Shown here: in pieces, positions 45,545 to 54,103 of the stretch
How the letters are laid out: each line of letters begins with the position of its first letter
Position numbering within the stretch: the first letter of the stretch is position 1
Made by a program: the position numbers and the translations under genes
Source: Streptomyces venezuelae
GTDB taxonomy: Bacteria > Actinomycetota > Actinomycetes > Streptomycetales > Streptomycetaceae
NCBI RefSeq assembly: GCF_008642355.1
Contig: NZ_CP029193.1
Span: 3,248,001 to 3,312,000, forward strand
Length of the DNA: 64,000 nt
Reading direction: 5' to 3'
The notes under the pieces: model-generated
What the model saw: only the letters and a program-made list of their open reading frames with translations
What the model was told of the DNA's origin: nothing
Databases searched by the model: none

Positions 45545-46695
45545 TCGGTGATCGTTCCTCTGAGGTAGCCGGCCGCGTGCCGGGCGCGGTCGAGGACCTC
45601 GTCCAGATCGTCGCCGTAGGTGTTCACGTGACCGACCTTGCGGCCGGGCTTCACGTCCTTGCCGTACATGTGGATCTTGAGCTGCGGGTCGCGGGCCATG
45701 CAGTGCAGGTACGCGGCGTACATGTCGGGGTAGTCCCCGCCCAGCACGTTGGCCATCACGGTCCACTTGGCGCGCGGGCGCGGGTCGCCGAGCGGCAGGT
45801 CGAGCACGGCGCGGACGTGGTTGGCGAACTGCGAGGTGATCGCGCCATCCTGCGTCCAGTGGCCGGAGTTGTGCGGGCGCATCGCCAGTTCGTTGACGAG
45901 GATGCGGCCGTCGCGGGTCTCGAACAGCTCGACGGCGAGGTGCCCGACGACGCCGAGTTCCTTGGCGATGCGCAGCGCGAGTTCCTGTGCCTGGCCCGCG
46001 AGGTCCTCGGAGAGGCCGGGCGCCGGGGCGATCACCGTGTCGCAGACGCCGTCGACCTGCTGGGACTCGACGACGGGGTAGGCGACGGCCTGGCCGTGCG
46101 GCGAGCGGACGACGTTCGCCGCCAGTTCCCGCGCGAAGTCGACCTTCTCCTCGGCGAGGACGGGGACACCGGCCCGGAAGGGGTCTTCGGCGTCCTCGAC
46201 GGAACGTACGAACCACACCCCCTTTCCGTCGTAGCCGCCCCGCACCGTCTTCAGGATCACGGGGAAGCCGTCGCCGCCGTCCGCGGCGCCCTCGGCCGCG
46301 AAGGCGGCCACGTCGGCCGGGTCCTTCACGATCCGGTGGCGCGGGCAGGGCACGCCGATCTCCGTGAGCTTCGCGCGCATGACGCCCTTGTCCTGGGCGT
46401 GCACCAACGCGTCGGGCCCCGGACGGACGGGGATGCCGTCCGCCTCCAGGGCCCGTAGATGCTCGGTGGGTACGTGTTCGTGATCGAAGGTGATCACGTC
46501 GCAGCCCCGCGCGAACGCGCGCAGCGTGTCCAGGTCGCGACAGTCGCCGATGACGACGTCGCCGACGACCTGCGCCGCGGAATCCTGCGGGGTGTCACTG
46601 AGGAGCTTGAATTTAAGGCCGAGGGGGATGCCCGCCTCGTGGGTCATGCGGGCGAGCTGACCGCCGCCGACCATGCCGACTACCGGGAACGTCAC
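45541..46695 (-). CDS. purK: N5-carboxyaminoimidazole ribonucleotide synthase
   Basis: It uses ATP and bicarbonate to carboxylate AIR, the step before PurE. The 384-residue ATP-grasp protein starts [17 protein letters not shown] and includes [17 protein letters not shown] (ATP lid), [26 protein letters not shown] and the C-terminal [19 protein letters not shown] 46695 is preferred; TACCCT lies about 10 nt before it, so a leaderless message is possible. GTG 46725 is an upstream in-frame alternative. It is coupled to purE. Confidence 0.95.
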   Translation of the reverse strand: MTFPVVGMVGGGQLARMTHEAGIPLGLKFKLLSDTPQDSAAQVVGDVVIGDCRDLDTLRAFARGCDVITFDHEHVPTEHLRALEADGIPVRPGPDALVHAQDKGVMRAKLTEIGVPCPRHRIVKDPADVAAFAAEGAADGGDGFPVILKTVRGGYDGKGVWFVRSVEDAEDPFRAGVPVLAEEKVDFARELAANVVRSPHGQAVAYPVVESQQVDGVCDTVIAPAPGLSEDLAGQAQELALRIAKELGVVGHLAVELFETRDGRILVNELAMRPHNSGHWTQDGAITSQFANHVRAVLDLPLGDPRPRAKWTVMANVLGGDYPDMYAAYLHCMARDPQLKIHMYGKDVKPGRKVGHVNTYGDDLDEVLDRARHAAGYLRGTITE

Positions 46696-46919
46696 GCCCC
46701 CAGGGTATCGGCCGGTATCGGCCACCGCGGAACGGCCGGATCCCGCACCCCGCGGCCCCGCCTGTCACAGCGGCGCCACAGTGTCCAGGCGCCCGCGAGC
46801 GCCCGCGGGGGCCGCTGGTTAGCATGGCTGGGTCGACACGACCGAAACACCAATCCGTCGGCACGTACACGACCGGCACGAACGACCGGTACGGAATCGA
46901 CGGGGGCTGGGGCGACACC

Positions 46920-47429
46920 ATGACGGAACGGGGCTCACTGCGCGTGCGGCTGGACAGGCTCGGGCGCGAGGTTGCCAAGTTCGGAGCCGTGGGGGCGGTC
47001 GGAACCCTGGTCAACTTCGGCGTCTTCAACCTGGTGCGGCACGTCACCGACCTCCACGTGGTGCGCGCGAGCGTGATCGCCACGGTCGTCGCCATCGCCT
47101 TCAACTACGTGGGCTTCCGCTACTTCACGTACAAGGACCGTGACAAGAGCGGTCGCACCAAGGAGCTCACGCTGTTCCTGCTGTTCAGCGGGGTCGGCCT
47201 GGTCATCGAGAACGGCGTGCTCTACGCGGCGACGTACTGGTTCGGCTGGGACAGCCGTCTCCAGTCCAACTTCTTCAAGTTCCTCGGCATGGGCATCGCG
47301 ACGCTCTTCCGCTTCTGGTCGTACCGCAGCTGGGTGTTCAAGGCCCTGCCCGTGCGCGAGACGACGGTCGGGCATGCGGAATCGTTCCTGGAGGAGACCG
47401 AGACGAAGCCCGTGGTGCGCAGGCCCTAG
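46920..47429 (+). CDS. GtrA family membrane protein
   Basis: A 169-residue protein with four membrane helices: GAVGAVGTLVNFGVFNLVR, VIATVVAIAFNYVGFRYFTY, LFLLFSGVGLVIENGVLYAA and FFKFLGMGIATLFRFWSYRSWVF. GtrA-type proteins are thought to move polyprenyl-linked sugars across the membrane; here it would fit a role in cell-envelope glycan assembly. ATG 46920 follows a G-rich stretch; TAGCAT (46819-46824) could be its -10. Divergent from purK, and its stop shares the bases CTAG with the stop of the convergent histidine kinase gene. Confidence 0.9.
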   Translation: MTERGSLRVRLDRLGREVAKFGAVGAVGTLVNFGVFNLVRHVTDLHVVRASVIATVVAIAFNYVGFRYFTYKDRDKSGRTKELTLFLLFSGVGLVIENGVLYAATYWFGWDSRLQSNFFKFLGMGIATLFRFWSYRSWVFKALPVRETTVGHAESFLEETETKPVVRRP

Positions 47430-48703
47430 CGGATCGTCTTGTCGTCCGCCTCGTGGTCCCGACTCCGCGACAGCGGCGTACGGGACAGGAAAAGCCCGAA
47501 GACCGGCGGCTGCGTCTGCAGCATCTCCAGGCGGCCGCCGTCCGCCTCGGCCAGATCCCGTGCCACCGCGAGGCCGATTCCCGTCGAGTTGCGGCCGCTG
47601 ATCGTCCGCTCGAAAATGCGCGCCCCCAGATCGGCGGGGACACCGGGACCCTCGTCCGTGACCTCGATGACCGCCTGGTTGCCGGTGACGCGGGTACGCA
47701 GGGCGACCGTGCCGCCACCGTGCATCAGCGAGTTCTCGATCAGCGCGGCAAGGACCTGCGCCACGGCTCCGGGCGTGCCGACCGCCTCCAGGTGCCGCTT
47801 GCCCGAGCTGACGATGGCCCGGCCGACGCTGCGGTAGGCGGGGCGCCACTCCTCCAGCTGCTGCTTGACGACCTCGTCCAGGTCGAAGGCGACGGCGGAT
47901 CCCGTACGCGGATCACGGGAGTTGGTCAGGAGCCGCTCCACGACGTCGGTGAGCCGCTCGACCTGCGCAAGGGCGATCGTCGCCTCCTCCTTCACCGTGT
48001 CCAGCTCATCGGTGACGGTGATCTCCTCCAGGCGCATGGAGAGCGCGGTCAGCGGGGTGCGCAGCTGGTGCGACGCGTCGGCGGCGAGGCGCCGCTCGGC
48101 GGTCAGCATCCTTCCGATGCGCTCCGCGGAGGAGTCGAGGACGTCGGCGACACGGTCCAGCTCCGGCACGCCGTACCGCTTGTGGCGGGGGCGGGGGTCG
48201 CCCGAGCCGAGGCGCTCCGCGGTCTCGGCGAGGTCGGTGAGCGGCGAGGCGAGGCGGTTGGCCTGCCGGACGGCGAGGAGGACGGCGGCGACGATGGCGA
48301 GCAGCGCGACGGCGGCGATGATCAGCAGGGTCCTGCCGACCTCGCGGGTCACGGCGGCCTTCGGCTCCTGGACGGTGACCTTCTCGCCCTGTTCGCCGGG
48401 GCGGGTGGCGCTGATGACCTGGCCGCCGGGGCGCTCGCCGATCTGGATGGGCTTGCGGCCGGGGATCTCGATGCGGGCGTACCGGTCGGAGGCGACCTGG
48501 TCGCGCAGGATGTCGCCGCTGATCTTCTCCTTGCTGATCAGCCGGCTGTCCACGATGCTCGCGAGCCGCAGCGCCTCGGAGTCGACGCGCTCCTGGGCGC
48601 TGCTGCTGATGGTCCTCGTCTCGACGATGACGAGGCTCACCCCGAAGACGGCGATCACCACGAGGACGACGGCGAGGGTGCTGTTGATCAGTCTGCGGCG
48701 CAT
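47426..48703 (-). CDS. Sensor histidine kinase, OmpR-partner type
   Basis: The 425-residue protein has a first membrane helix at ~10-30, an extracytoplasmic sensor region of ~95 residues, a second helix (LLIIAAVALLAIVAAVLLAV), a HAMP segment, the HisKA phosphoacceptor His in ADASHQLRTPL, and an HATPase domain with N box (LIENSLMHGGG), G1 (DEGPGVP) and G2 (STGIGLAVARDLAE). It lies 70 bp downstream of its response regulator on the same strand. The signal is unknown. Confidence 0.93.
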   Translation of the reverse strand: MRRRLINSTLAVVLVVIAVFGVSLVIVETRTISSSAQERVDSEALRLASIVDSRLISKEKISGDILRDQVASDRYARIEIPGRKPIQIGERPGGQVISATRPGEQGEKVTVQEPKAAVTREVGRTLLIIAAVALLAIVAAVLLAVRQANRLASPLTDLAETAERLGSGDPRPRHKRYGVPELDRVADVLDSSAERIGRMLTAERRLAADASHQLRTPLTALSMRLEEITVTDELDTVKEEATIALAQVERLTDVVERLLTNSRDPRTGSAVAFDLDEVVKQQLEEWRPAYRSVGRAIVSSGKRHLEAVGTPGAVAQVLAALIENSLMHGGGTVALRTRVTGNQAVIEVTDEGPGVPADLGARIFERTISGRNSTGIGLAVARDLAEADGGRLEMLQTQPPVFGLFLSRTPLSRSRDHEADDKTIR

Positions 48704-48736
48704 GGCCCCAGTGTCCCGCGTGCGGGAGGCGTTTCA

Positions 48737-48772
48737 GGGGCCCGGGGAACTGCCCCCCCCATAAGGGGCCCC
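48737..48772 (-). promoter_or_regulatory. Intercistronic hairpin between response regulator and kinase
   Basis: ggggccc (48737-48743) and ggggcccc (48765-48772) can pair around a loop containing a run of eight C. It lies directly after the regulator stop and may lower kinase expression relative to the regulator. Confidence 0.35.
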
Positions 48773-48773
48773 G

Positions 48774-49451
48774 TCAGCTCTTCTCGAAGCGGAAACCGAC
48801 TCCCCGCACCGTCGCGATGTACCGCGGATTCGCCGCGTCGTCCCCGAGCTTCTTGCGCAGCCAGGAGATGTGCATGTCGAGGGTCTTCGTGGAAGACCAC
48901 CACGTCGTGTCCCAGACCTCCCGCATCAGCTGGTCGCGCGTGACGACCCGGCCCGCGTCCCGCACCAGGACCCGCAGCAGGTCGAACTCCTTCGCGGTGA
49001 GCTGGAGCTCCTCGTCGCCCATCCACGCCCGGTGCGACTCGACGTCGATCCGCACGCCGTGCGTGGCCGGCGCCTCCTTGGGCTCGCTCGCCCCGCGCCG
49101 CAGCAGCGCCCGGACCCGGGCGAGGAGCTCGGCCAGCCGGAAGGGCTTGGTCACGTAGTCGTCGGCGCCCGCGTCCAGACCGACGACCGTGTCCACCTCG
49201 TCGGCGCGCGCGGTCAGGATCAGGATCGGCACCGTGAGCCCGTCGGCCCGGAGCCGGCGGGCGACCTCAAGGCCGTCCATGCCGGGCAGCCCCAGGTCGA
49301 GTACGACAAGGTCGACGCCGCCCTGCAGGCCTGCGTCGAGGGCGGTGGGGCCGTCCTCACGGACTTCGACCTCGTAACCCTCCCTGCGCAGGGCACGGGC
49401 CAGCGGCTCCGAGATGGACGCGTCGTCCTCGGCGAGCAGTACACGGGTCAT
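48774..49451 (-). CDS. Response regulator, OmpR/PhoB family
   Basis: A 225-residue regulator. The receiver domain has the acidic pair in LLAEDDASI, the phospho-Asp in VVLDLGLPGMDG, and TARADEVD and YVTKPFRLAEL with the conserved Lys. The C-terminal winged helix reads LQLTAKEFDLLRVLVRDAGRVVTRDQLMREVW and ends TVRGVGFRFEKS. ATG 49451 begins the receiver domain exactly. It is paired with the kinase gene downstream. Confidence 0.95.
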   Translation of the reverse strand: MTRVLLAEDDASISEPLARALRREGYEVEVREDGPTALDAGLQGGVDLVVLDLGLPGMDGLEVARRLRADGLTVPILILTARADEVDTVVGLDAGADDYVTKPFRLAELLARVRALLRRGASEPKEAPATHGVRIDVESHRAWMGDEELQLTAKEFDLLRVLVRDAGRVVTRDQLMREVWDTTWWSSTKTLDMHISWLRKKLGDDAANPRYIATVRGVGFRFEKS

Positions 49452-49922
49452 GGAGTGATGGTAGTCCGCAGTGGACAACGTCAGGGAGGTGATCGCACAG
49501 TGTGGGGGCGCCCCTGCGGCTGTGGGAAGCGATTCTGTGAAACACCTTTGAATGTGTGCCGCTGGTTGCAGGGAAACCTGTGATCCATCTCTCAAGTCCT
49601 TCCATATGCATCCCTGCCGTGTCGTATGGTGACCCAACGCCTGATGCACTACTCAAGGACCTTTGGCCCGCTGTGCGCGCCTTAGGTCTCTTTTATGTGC
49701 GGGCCGGCTCCGGCCAGCCTTGAAAGGAATGACCTGTGGTCGGGCCCTGCGCGCGAGGATGCGCCAGGGTGTGGATCCCGGAGTCACCGCCCCTCGCCTC
49801 TTTCGCGGGGTGAACTCCCCCTGGGCGTGGGGGTGGGCGGCCATGACGACGGTGCCGACCGCCCCCCACCGGGCGCGCTCACGCTCCTGCCGCGCGCGTC
49901 CCGAACCCACGAGGATCGACCC
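49452..49922. other. 471-bp divergent spacer upstream of the peptide transporter
   Basis: I see no gene here. An in-frame extension of the transporter exists back to ATG 49695, but it is Arg/Pro-rich and lacks a ribosome site. The stretch gggccggctccggcc (49698-49712) can form a small stem. Promoters for the regulator gene and the transporter must lie here, but none is clear. Confidence 0.4.
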
Positions 49923-51419
49923 ATGGCGTCCAGCCTGACGAAGGACTCCGCCAGCACCCCTGGCTCCGAGAAGACCTTCTTCGGCCACCCCCGCGGACTG
50001 GCCACTCTCTTCATGACCGAGATGTGGGAGCGCTACAGCTTCTACGGCATGAAGGCACTTCTCCCGCTGTACCTGATCGCCCCCGGCGGCATGAACATGA
50101 GTGCCACGACGGCGACGGCGATCTACTCCGTCTACATGTCGATGGTGTATCTCCTCGCCATGCCCGGCGGCTGGATGGCGGACCGCTTCTGGGGTCCGCG
50201 CAAGACGGTCATCATCGGTGCGGCCGTCGTGATCCTCGGCCACATCACGCTCGCCCTGCCGAGCTCGGCCACCTTCTTCGCCGGCCTCGCGCTCGTCGCG
50301 CTCGGCTCCGGCCTCCTGAAGGCGAACATCTCCGTGATGGTCGGCCACCTCTACGACGGTCCGAAGGACCCGCGCCGTGACGGTGGCTTCACGCTCTTCT
50401 ACATCGGCATCAACCTCGGCGCCTTCCTCGCCCCGCTGTCCATCGGCACGGTCGGCGAGAACGTCAACTGGCACCTCGGCTTCGCGCTCGCCGCGGTCGG
50501 CATGGCCCTGGGTCTCGCCCAGTTCATGATCGGCTCGCGTCACCTGAGCGCGCAGAGCAGCGTGGTCTCGCAGCCCGCGACGCCGCAGCAGCGCGCCTCG
50601 GCCCTGCGCAACGGCCTGATCTGGCTGATCGTCGCCGCCGCGCTCTACACGCTCATGGGTGTGACCGGCAACTTCGCCGACTGGGCCCTGATGCCGCTGA
50701 TCATCGCGGGTCTGGTCATCCCGGTCACCGTCCTCGCCCGCATGAAGCGCGACAAGGAGCTCTCGCAGCTGGAGCAGTCCAAGCTGTCGGGCTACATCTG
50801 GTTCTTCGTGGTCGCCGCCGTCTTCTGGATGATCTACGACCAGAACGGCTCGACGCTGTCGATCTTCGGCAAGAGCTCGACGACGAACAACCTGCTCGGG
50901 TTCGACTTCCCGACCTCCTGGTACCAGTCGCTGAACCCGATCTTCATCATGGCGCTGGCCCCCGTGGTCGCCTCGGCGTGGCTGTGGCTGAACAAGCGGG
51001 GCAAGGAGCCGAGCACGGCCGTCAAGTTCGCCTCCAGCCTCACGCTGATCGGCATCTCCTTCGCGGTCTTCCTCATCCCGCTGATCGACACCGCCAACAA
51101 CGGCGGCCGCGTCAGCCCGATGTGGCTGGTCTCGATCTACTTCATCCAGACCGTCGGCGAGCTCTGCCTCTCCCCGGTCGGCCTGTCGCTCACGACCAAG
51201 ATGGCCCCGGAGAAGTACAGCGCCCAGATGATGGGTGTCTGGTTCCTCGCGGTCACCGCGGGCGACTCGGTGACGGGTCTGCTGACCTCGCCGCAGCTGG
51301 GCGTGGACCTGAACAATTCGGGGGCGGTCGCCGTCGAGGCGATCATCGCCGTCCTGGCGGGCTTCGGTATCTGGACGTCCCGCAAGAAGGTCAAGGAACT
51401 CATGGGTTCGGTCAACTGA
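49923..51419 (+). CDS. Proton-dependent oligopeptide transporter (POT/PTR family)
   Basis: It takes up di- and tripeptides with protons. The 498-residue protein has about 14 membrane helices, the ExxER motif in TEMWERYSFYGMKALLPLYL, DRFWGPRKTVIIGA, and the PTR2 signature around GGFTLFYIGINLGAFLAPL. The late segment YFIQTVGELCLSPVGLS is also typical. ATG 49923 has gagga 8 nt upstream. It is followed by a strong terminator. Confidence 0.95.
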   Translation: MASSLTKDSASTPGSEKTFFGHPRGLATLFMTEMWERYSFYGMKALLPLYLIAPGGMNMSATTATAIYSVYMSMVYLLAMPGGWMADRFWGPRKTVIIGAAVVILGHITLALPSSATFFAGLALVALGSGLLKANISVMVGHLYDGPKDPRRDGGFTLFYIGINLGAFLAPLSIGTVGENVNWHLGFALAAVGMALGLAQFMIGSRHLSAQSSVVSQPATPQQRASALRNGLIWLIVAAALYTLMGVTGNFADWALMPLIIAGLVIPVTVLARMKRDKELSQLEQSKLSGYIWFFVVAAVFWMIYDQNGSTLSIFGKSSTTNNLLGFDFPTSWYQSLNPIFIMALAPVVASAWLWLNKRGKEPSTAVKFASSLTLIGISFAVFLIPLIDTANNGGRVSPMWLVSIYFIQTVGELCLSPVGLSLTTKMAPEKYSAQMMGVWFLAVTAGDSVTGLLTSPQLGVDLNNSGAVAVEAIIAVLAGFGIWTSRKKVKELMGSVN

Positions 51420-51460
51420 CCCAGGCGTCTTGACCCGGGTGCTTGACCCGGTTGTCTTGA

Positions 51461-51495
51461 GGAAGGGCCGCTGCTCGGTGAGCAGCGGCCCTTCC
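51461..51495 (+). terminator. Terminator after the POT gene
   Basis: ggaagggccgctgct (51461-51475) and agcagcggcccttcc (51481-51495) form a perfect 15-bp stem with loop cggtg, 41 bp after the stop. Confidence 0.85.
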
Positions 51496-51600
51496 GTATT
51501 CCCGTGGAAGGGTGCGAACAGAGGAACGTTCTGCCACCCGCACAGGTGGTGCGCGGGGGTTGTGCGGGAACGGGACTTCCACGGGGTGCAACATCTCGCC

Positions 51601-52440
51601 ATGCACGCCATGCGTCGTACGTTGCTCGCTCTGGCCCTCTGCGGGACGCTGCTGTCGTCCGGTGCCGCCGCCGAGGCGGCCCCCGAGCCGCCGCACGGGC
51701 AGCTCTTCCGCTACGGGGGACACCCCCGCCAGAACATCACGGTGTACGGGGACGGCGGCACCCCGCTCGTCATCGTGCACGGCGGCTACTGGTCGAAGGA
51801 CACCGACTGGAGCGGCTGGGCGCGGTGGTTCGCGGCGCGCGGGTTCACCGTGTACGACACCGACTACCGCCTCACCTCGGACGCGGTCTGGCCCGCGCAG
51901 CGCGACGACGTCCTCGCGGCGCTGCACTGGGTCCAGCGGCGGGAGGACGGGCGGCGCCCCCTCGTGCTCGGCTCGTCGGCGGGCGGGCACCTCGCGCTGC
52001 AGGCGGGTGCCTACGGGGCGGGGTGGGCGCGGACGCGGGGCGTGGTCGCGCTGTCGCCGGTGGCGTCGCCCCAGCGGGCGTGGCGCGACGGCGGGAGGCA
52101 GGGGGCGTCCGCGGAGCGGCGGGCGCTGCGGAGGGCCGCGGTGCGGCTCGCGGACTGCGTGCCGGGGGACGGGGCGGGGCGGGCGTGCCGGGCGCGGTGG
52201 ACGGATCTGTCGGTCTCGTCCCACGCGTCGGGCGCGGACGACGCGCCGCTCCTCCTCATCCACTCCGCGGGGGACTTCGTGCCGCGCACGCACTCCTCGG
52301 AGCTGGCGGGCGCGGAGCGGGGCGCGGGCCTGGGTGACATCACGGTCCGCACGGTGTCGGGGTCCGCGCACGGGGGCCCGCTGCTGCGGGGCGCGGGGAT
52401 GGCGCAGTCGGTCCTGCGGTGGTTGCGCGGACACGCGTAA
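51601..52440 (+). CDS. Secreted alpha/beta hydrolase (esterase/lipase-like)
   Basis: A 279-residue protein with a signal peptide (RRTLLALALCGTLLSSGAAAEAA). The oxyanion motif is VHGGYWSK, the nucleophile Ser lies in LGSSAGGHLALQ, the acid is in LLIHSAGDFV and the His in VSGSAHGGPLL, so the triad is complete and resembles the HSL/BD-FAE group. ATG 51601 is used (51610 is possible); the ribosome site is weak. The substrate is unknown. It is convergent with the condensation-domain gene, 21 bp away. Confidence 0.85.
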   Translation: MHAMRRTLLALALCGTLLSSGAAAEAAPEPPHGQLFRYGGHPRQNITVYGDGGTPLVIVHGGYWSKDTDWSGWARWFAARGFTVYDTDYRLTSDAVWPAQRDDVLAALHWVQRREDGRRPLVLGSSAGGHLALQAGAYGAGWARTRGVVALSPVASPQRAWRDGGRQGASAERRALRRAAVRLADCVPGDGAGRACRARWTDLSVSSHASGADDAPLLLIHSAGDFVPRTHSSELAGAERGAGLGDITVRTVSGSAHGGPLLRGAGMAQSVLRWLRGHA

Positions 52441-52461
52441 CCGGCGTAACGGAAGCACCGC

Positions 52462-53847
52462 TCAGAAGACCCCGTCACCGGCGAGGTTCCGCAGCGTGCG
52501 CCGCAGGGTGTTCTCGAGCGAGCGGGCGGTCTCCTTCGCCCGGTCCGTCCCGGCGTAGATCGAGTTCATGTACAGGCCGGTGTCGGTGCGGAAGAGCCAG
52601 AAGCTGTACCAGTACGAGCCTTCCATCCACACGTGCATCCGCGCGTCGCGCGCTCTGTGCCGCTCGGCCCCGGGGGAACGGCGGAAGTCGAGGTAGGAGA
52701 ACCAGTTCACCGAGTACGGCCAGTAGTGGTGGGCGCAGTACTCGTCGGGGGCCAGCAGTTCCCAGGCCCGCACGAACGGCACGTCGATGTGCTGCCGCAT
52801 GTCGTCGAGGGCGGCGCGCACATGGGCCATGACGGCGCCGAAGCTCTGTCCTTCGCCCACCGGGAACGCGATGGGCATGGTGTTCACGAACCAGCCCATG
52901 GTGTGGGCGTAGGGCCCGCTGCCGCGGTCGCTGACCGGCATGAGGCTCCGGTGGACGTCGGGCCCGCCCTCCTTGCGCACGGCCACTCCCACGGCGGCAA
53001 GCAGCCCCATGTGCACCTTCCCGCCGACGTCCTGGCACGCGTTCTCCAGCCCCTTCATCTCCTCGGCGGTGAGGAGGGGCGTGGTCTCGTTGACGGCCGG
53101 GTACATGCGGCCGGGCTCGACACCCATGTCCAGCGGGAAGCGCGGAAAGAAACTCCCTGTCCCTTCGATGAACGCCTTCCACCGCTCCAGGCGCGGATCG
53201 CCGGCGTGCAGGGTGGCGTTGCGGTCGCGCTGTTCGTGGCTGAAGGCCAGGTAGCTCCCGGTCTCGGGGAGGGCGGGGGTACGTCCGGCCGCGTACGCGA
53301 GGTAGGCCTCGGCGATGTCGTGCACGCCGACCGGCATGGACAGGCCGTCGGCCACGACGTGGTCGCAGGTGAACCACACGGTGGCGGAGTCGTCCCGGAT
53401 GACGGCGCCGAGCCGGATCATGGGCCAGGCGAGCGGGTCGACCCCCCGGAAGATCTGGTGCAGCAGGTCGCGCACGGCGGACGGCGACTCCGCGTACCCG
53501 TGGTCGACCTGCCTCGACTCGACGTGTTCCGGGGCCAGGACGCCGCAGGACAGGCCACCGGTGAGCTGCCGGAACGTGCTGCGCAGCACGTCGTGGCGCC
53601 GTACGAAGTACAGCAGGGCGGCGCCGAGCGCCTCGCGGTCGACCGGGCCGGGGAGCTCGAACGTCGCGGCGATGTACATGGCGAGGGAGTCATCGGCGGC
53701 GTGGGCCTCACGGGCGACGCTGACGTGCTTCTCCTGGTTGAAGCTGGTGACTCCGCTCGGCCGCGTGCCGGCTGCCGCCGCGGCCATCCGCCACTCGTAC
53801 ATGTGCCCCGGGGCGAACTCCACGTCCTCGACGTTTACCTGGATCAC
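52462..53847 (-). CDS. Stand-alone condensation-domain (CoA-dependent acyltransferase-like) protein
   Basis: A 461-residue protein of the NRPS condensation/PapA superfamily. The catalytic motif is D162-H163-V-V-A-D167-G168, so the active His and structural Asp of HHxxxDG are kept while the first His is Asp. Other landmarks are ALLYFVRRHDVLRSTF near residue 80 and HTMGWFVNTMPIAFP near 325. There is no adenylation, carrier or ketosynthase domain nearby, so it is not part of an assembly line here. It may acylate a small molecule or glycolipid (inference). GTG 53847 has gggaag 7 nt upstream. Confidence 0.85.
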   Translation of the reverse strand: MIQVNVEDVEFAPGHMYEWRMAAAAAGTRPSGVTSFNQEKHVSVAREAHAADDSLAMYIAATFELPGPVDREALGAALLYFVRRHDVLRSTFRQLTGGLSCGVLAPEHVESRQVDHGYAESPSAVRDLLHQIFRGVDPLAWPMIRLGAVIRDDSATVWFTCDHVVADGLSMPVGVHDIAEAYLAYAAGRTPALPETGSYLAFSHEQRDRNATLHAGDPRLERWKAFIEGTGSFFPRFPLDMGVEPGRMYPAVNETTPLLTAEEMKGLENACQDVGGKVHMGLLAAVGVAVRKEGGPDVHRSLMPVSDRGSGPYAHTMGWFVNTMPIAFPVGEGQSFGAVMAHVRAALDDMRQHIDVPFVRAWELLAPDEYCAHHYWPYSVNWFSYLDFRRSPGAERHRARDARMHVWMEGSYWYSFWLFRTDTGLYMNSIYAGTDRAKETARSLENTLRRTLRNLAGDGVF

Positions 53848-53990
53848 TGCGGCGCTTCCCTATCGCTGTCGGCGGTGCGCCTCCGGGGCAACGCCCCCGG
53901 CCACGACGGTCGTTCGCGCACGCCAGACCCAACGAACCGTTGGGGGGCCAGACAACGGGATCGAATGCTCTGGGCGGGGGCGGTCAAGGG

Positions 53991-54036
53991 GTGCGGGCAG
54001 TTGCGGGTTGCGCGCGCAGATCCCCGCGCCCCCAGG
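53991..54036. repeat. Degenerate dispersed element of the GGGAACTGCGCG type
   Basis: cgcgcgcagatccccgcgcccc resembles the element at 28276-28310 with a few changes. The surrounding 256-bp gap between the condensation-domain gene and the LAETG gene holds nothing else that I can identify. Confidence 0.45.
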
Positions 54037-54103
54037 GAGCCCCCGCCCAAGTCGGCGTCTACACAACGGCTGCCGCGCCGGGGCGCGGGGAAGAACCGCC
54101 GCG

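Noticed and set aside
49695..49922. N-terminal extension of the POT transporter from ATG 49695
   Set aside because: The added 76 residues are Arg/Pro/Gly-rich and unlike the family, and a good ribosome site precedes ATG 49923.
52462..53847. Non-ribosomal peptide biosynthetic cluster
   Set aside because: Only a lone condensation domain is present; there is no adenylation, carrier or thioesterase domain nearby.
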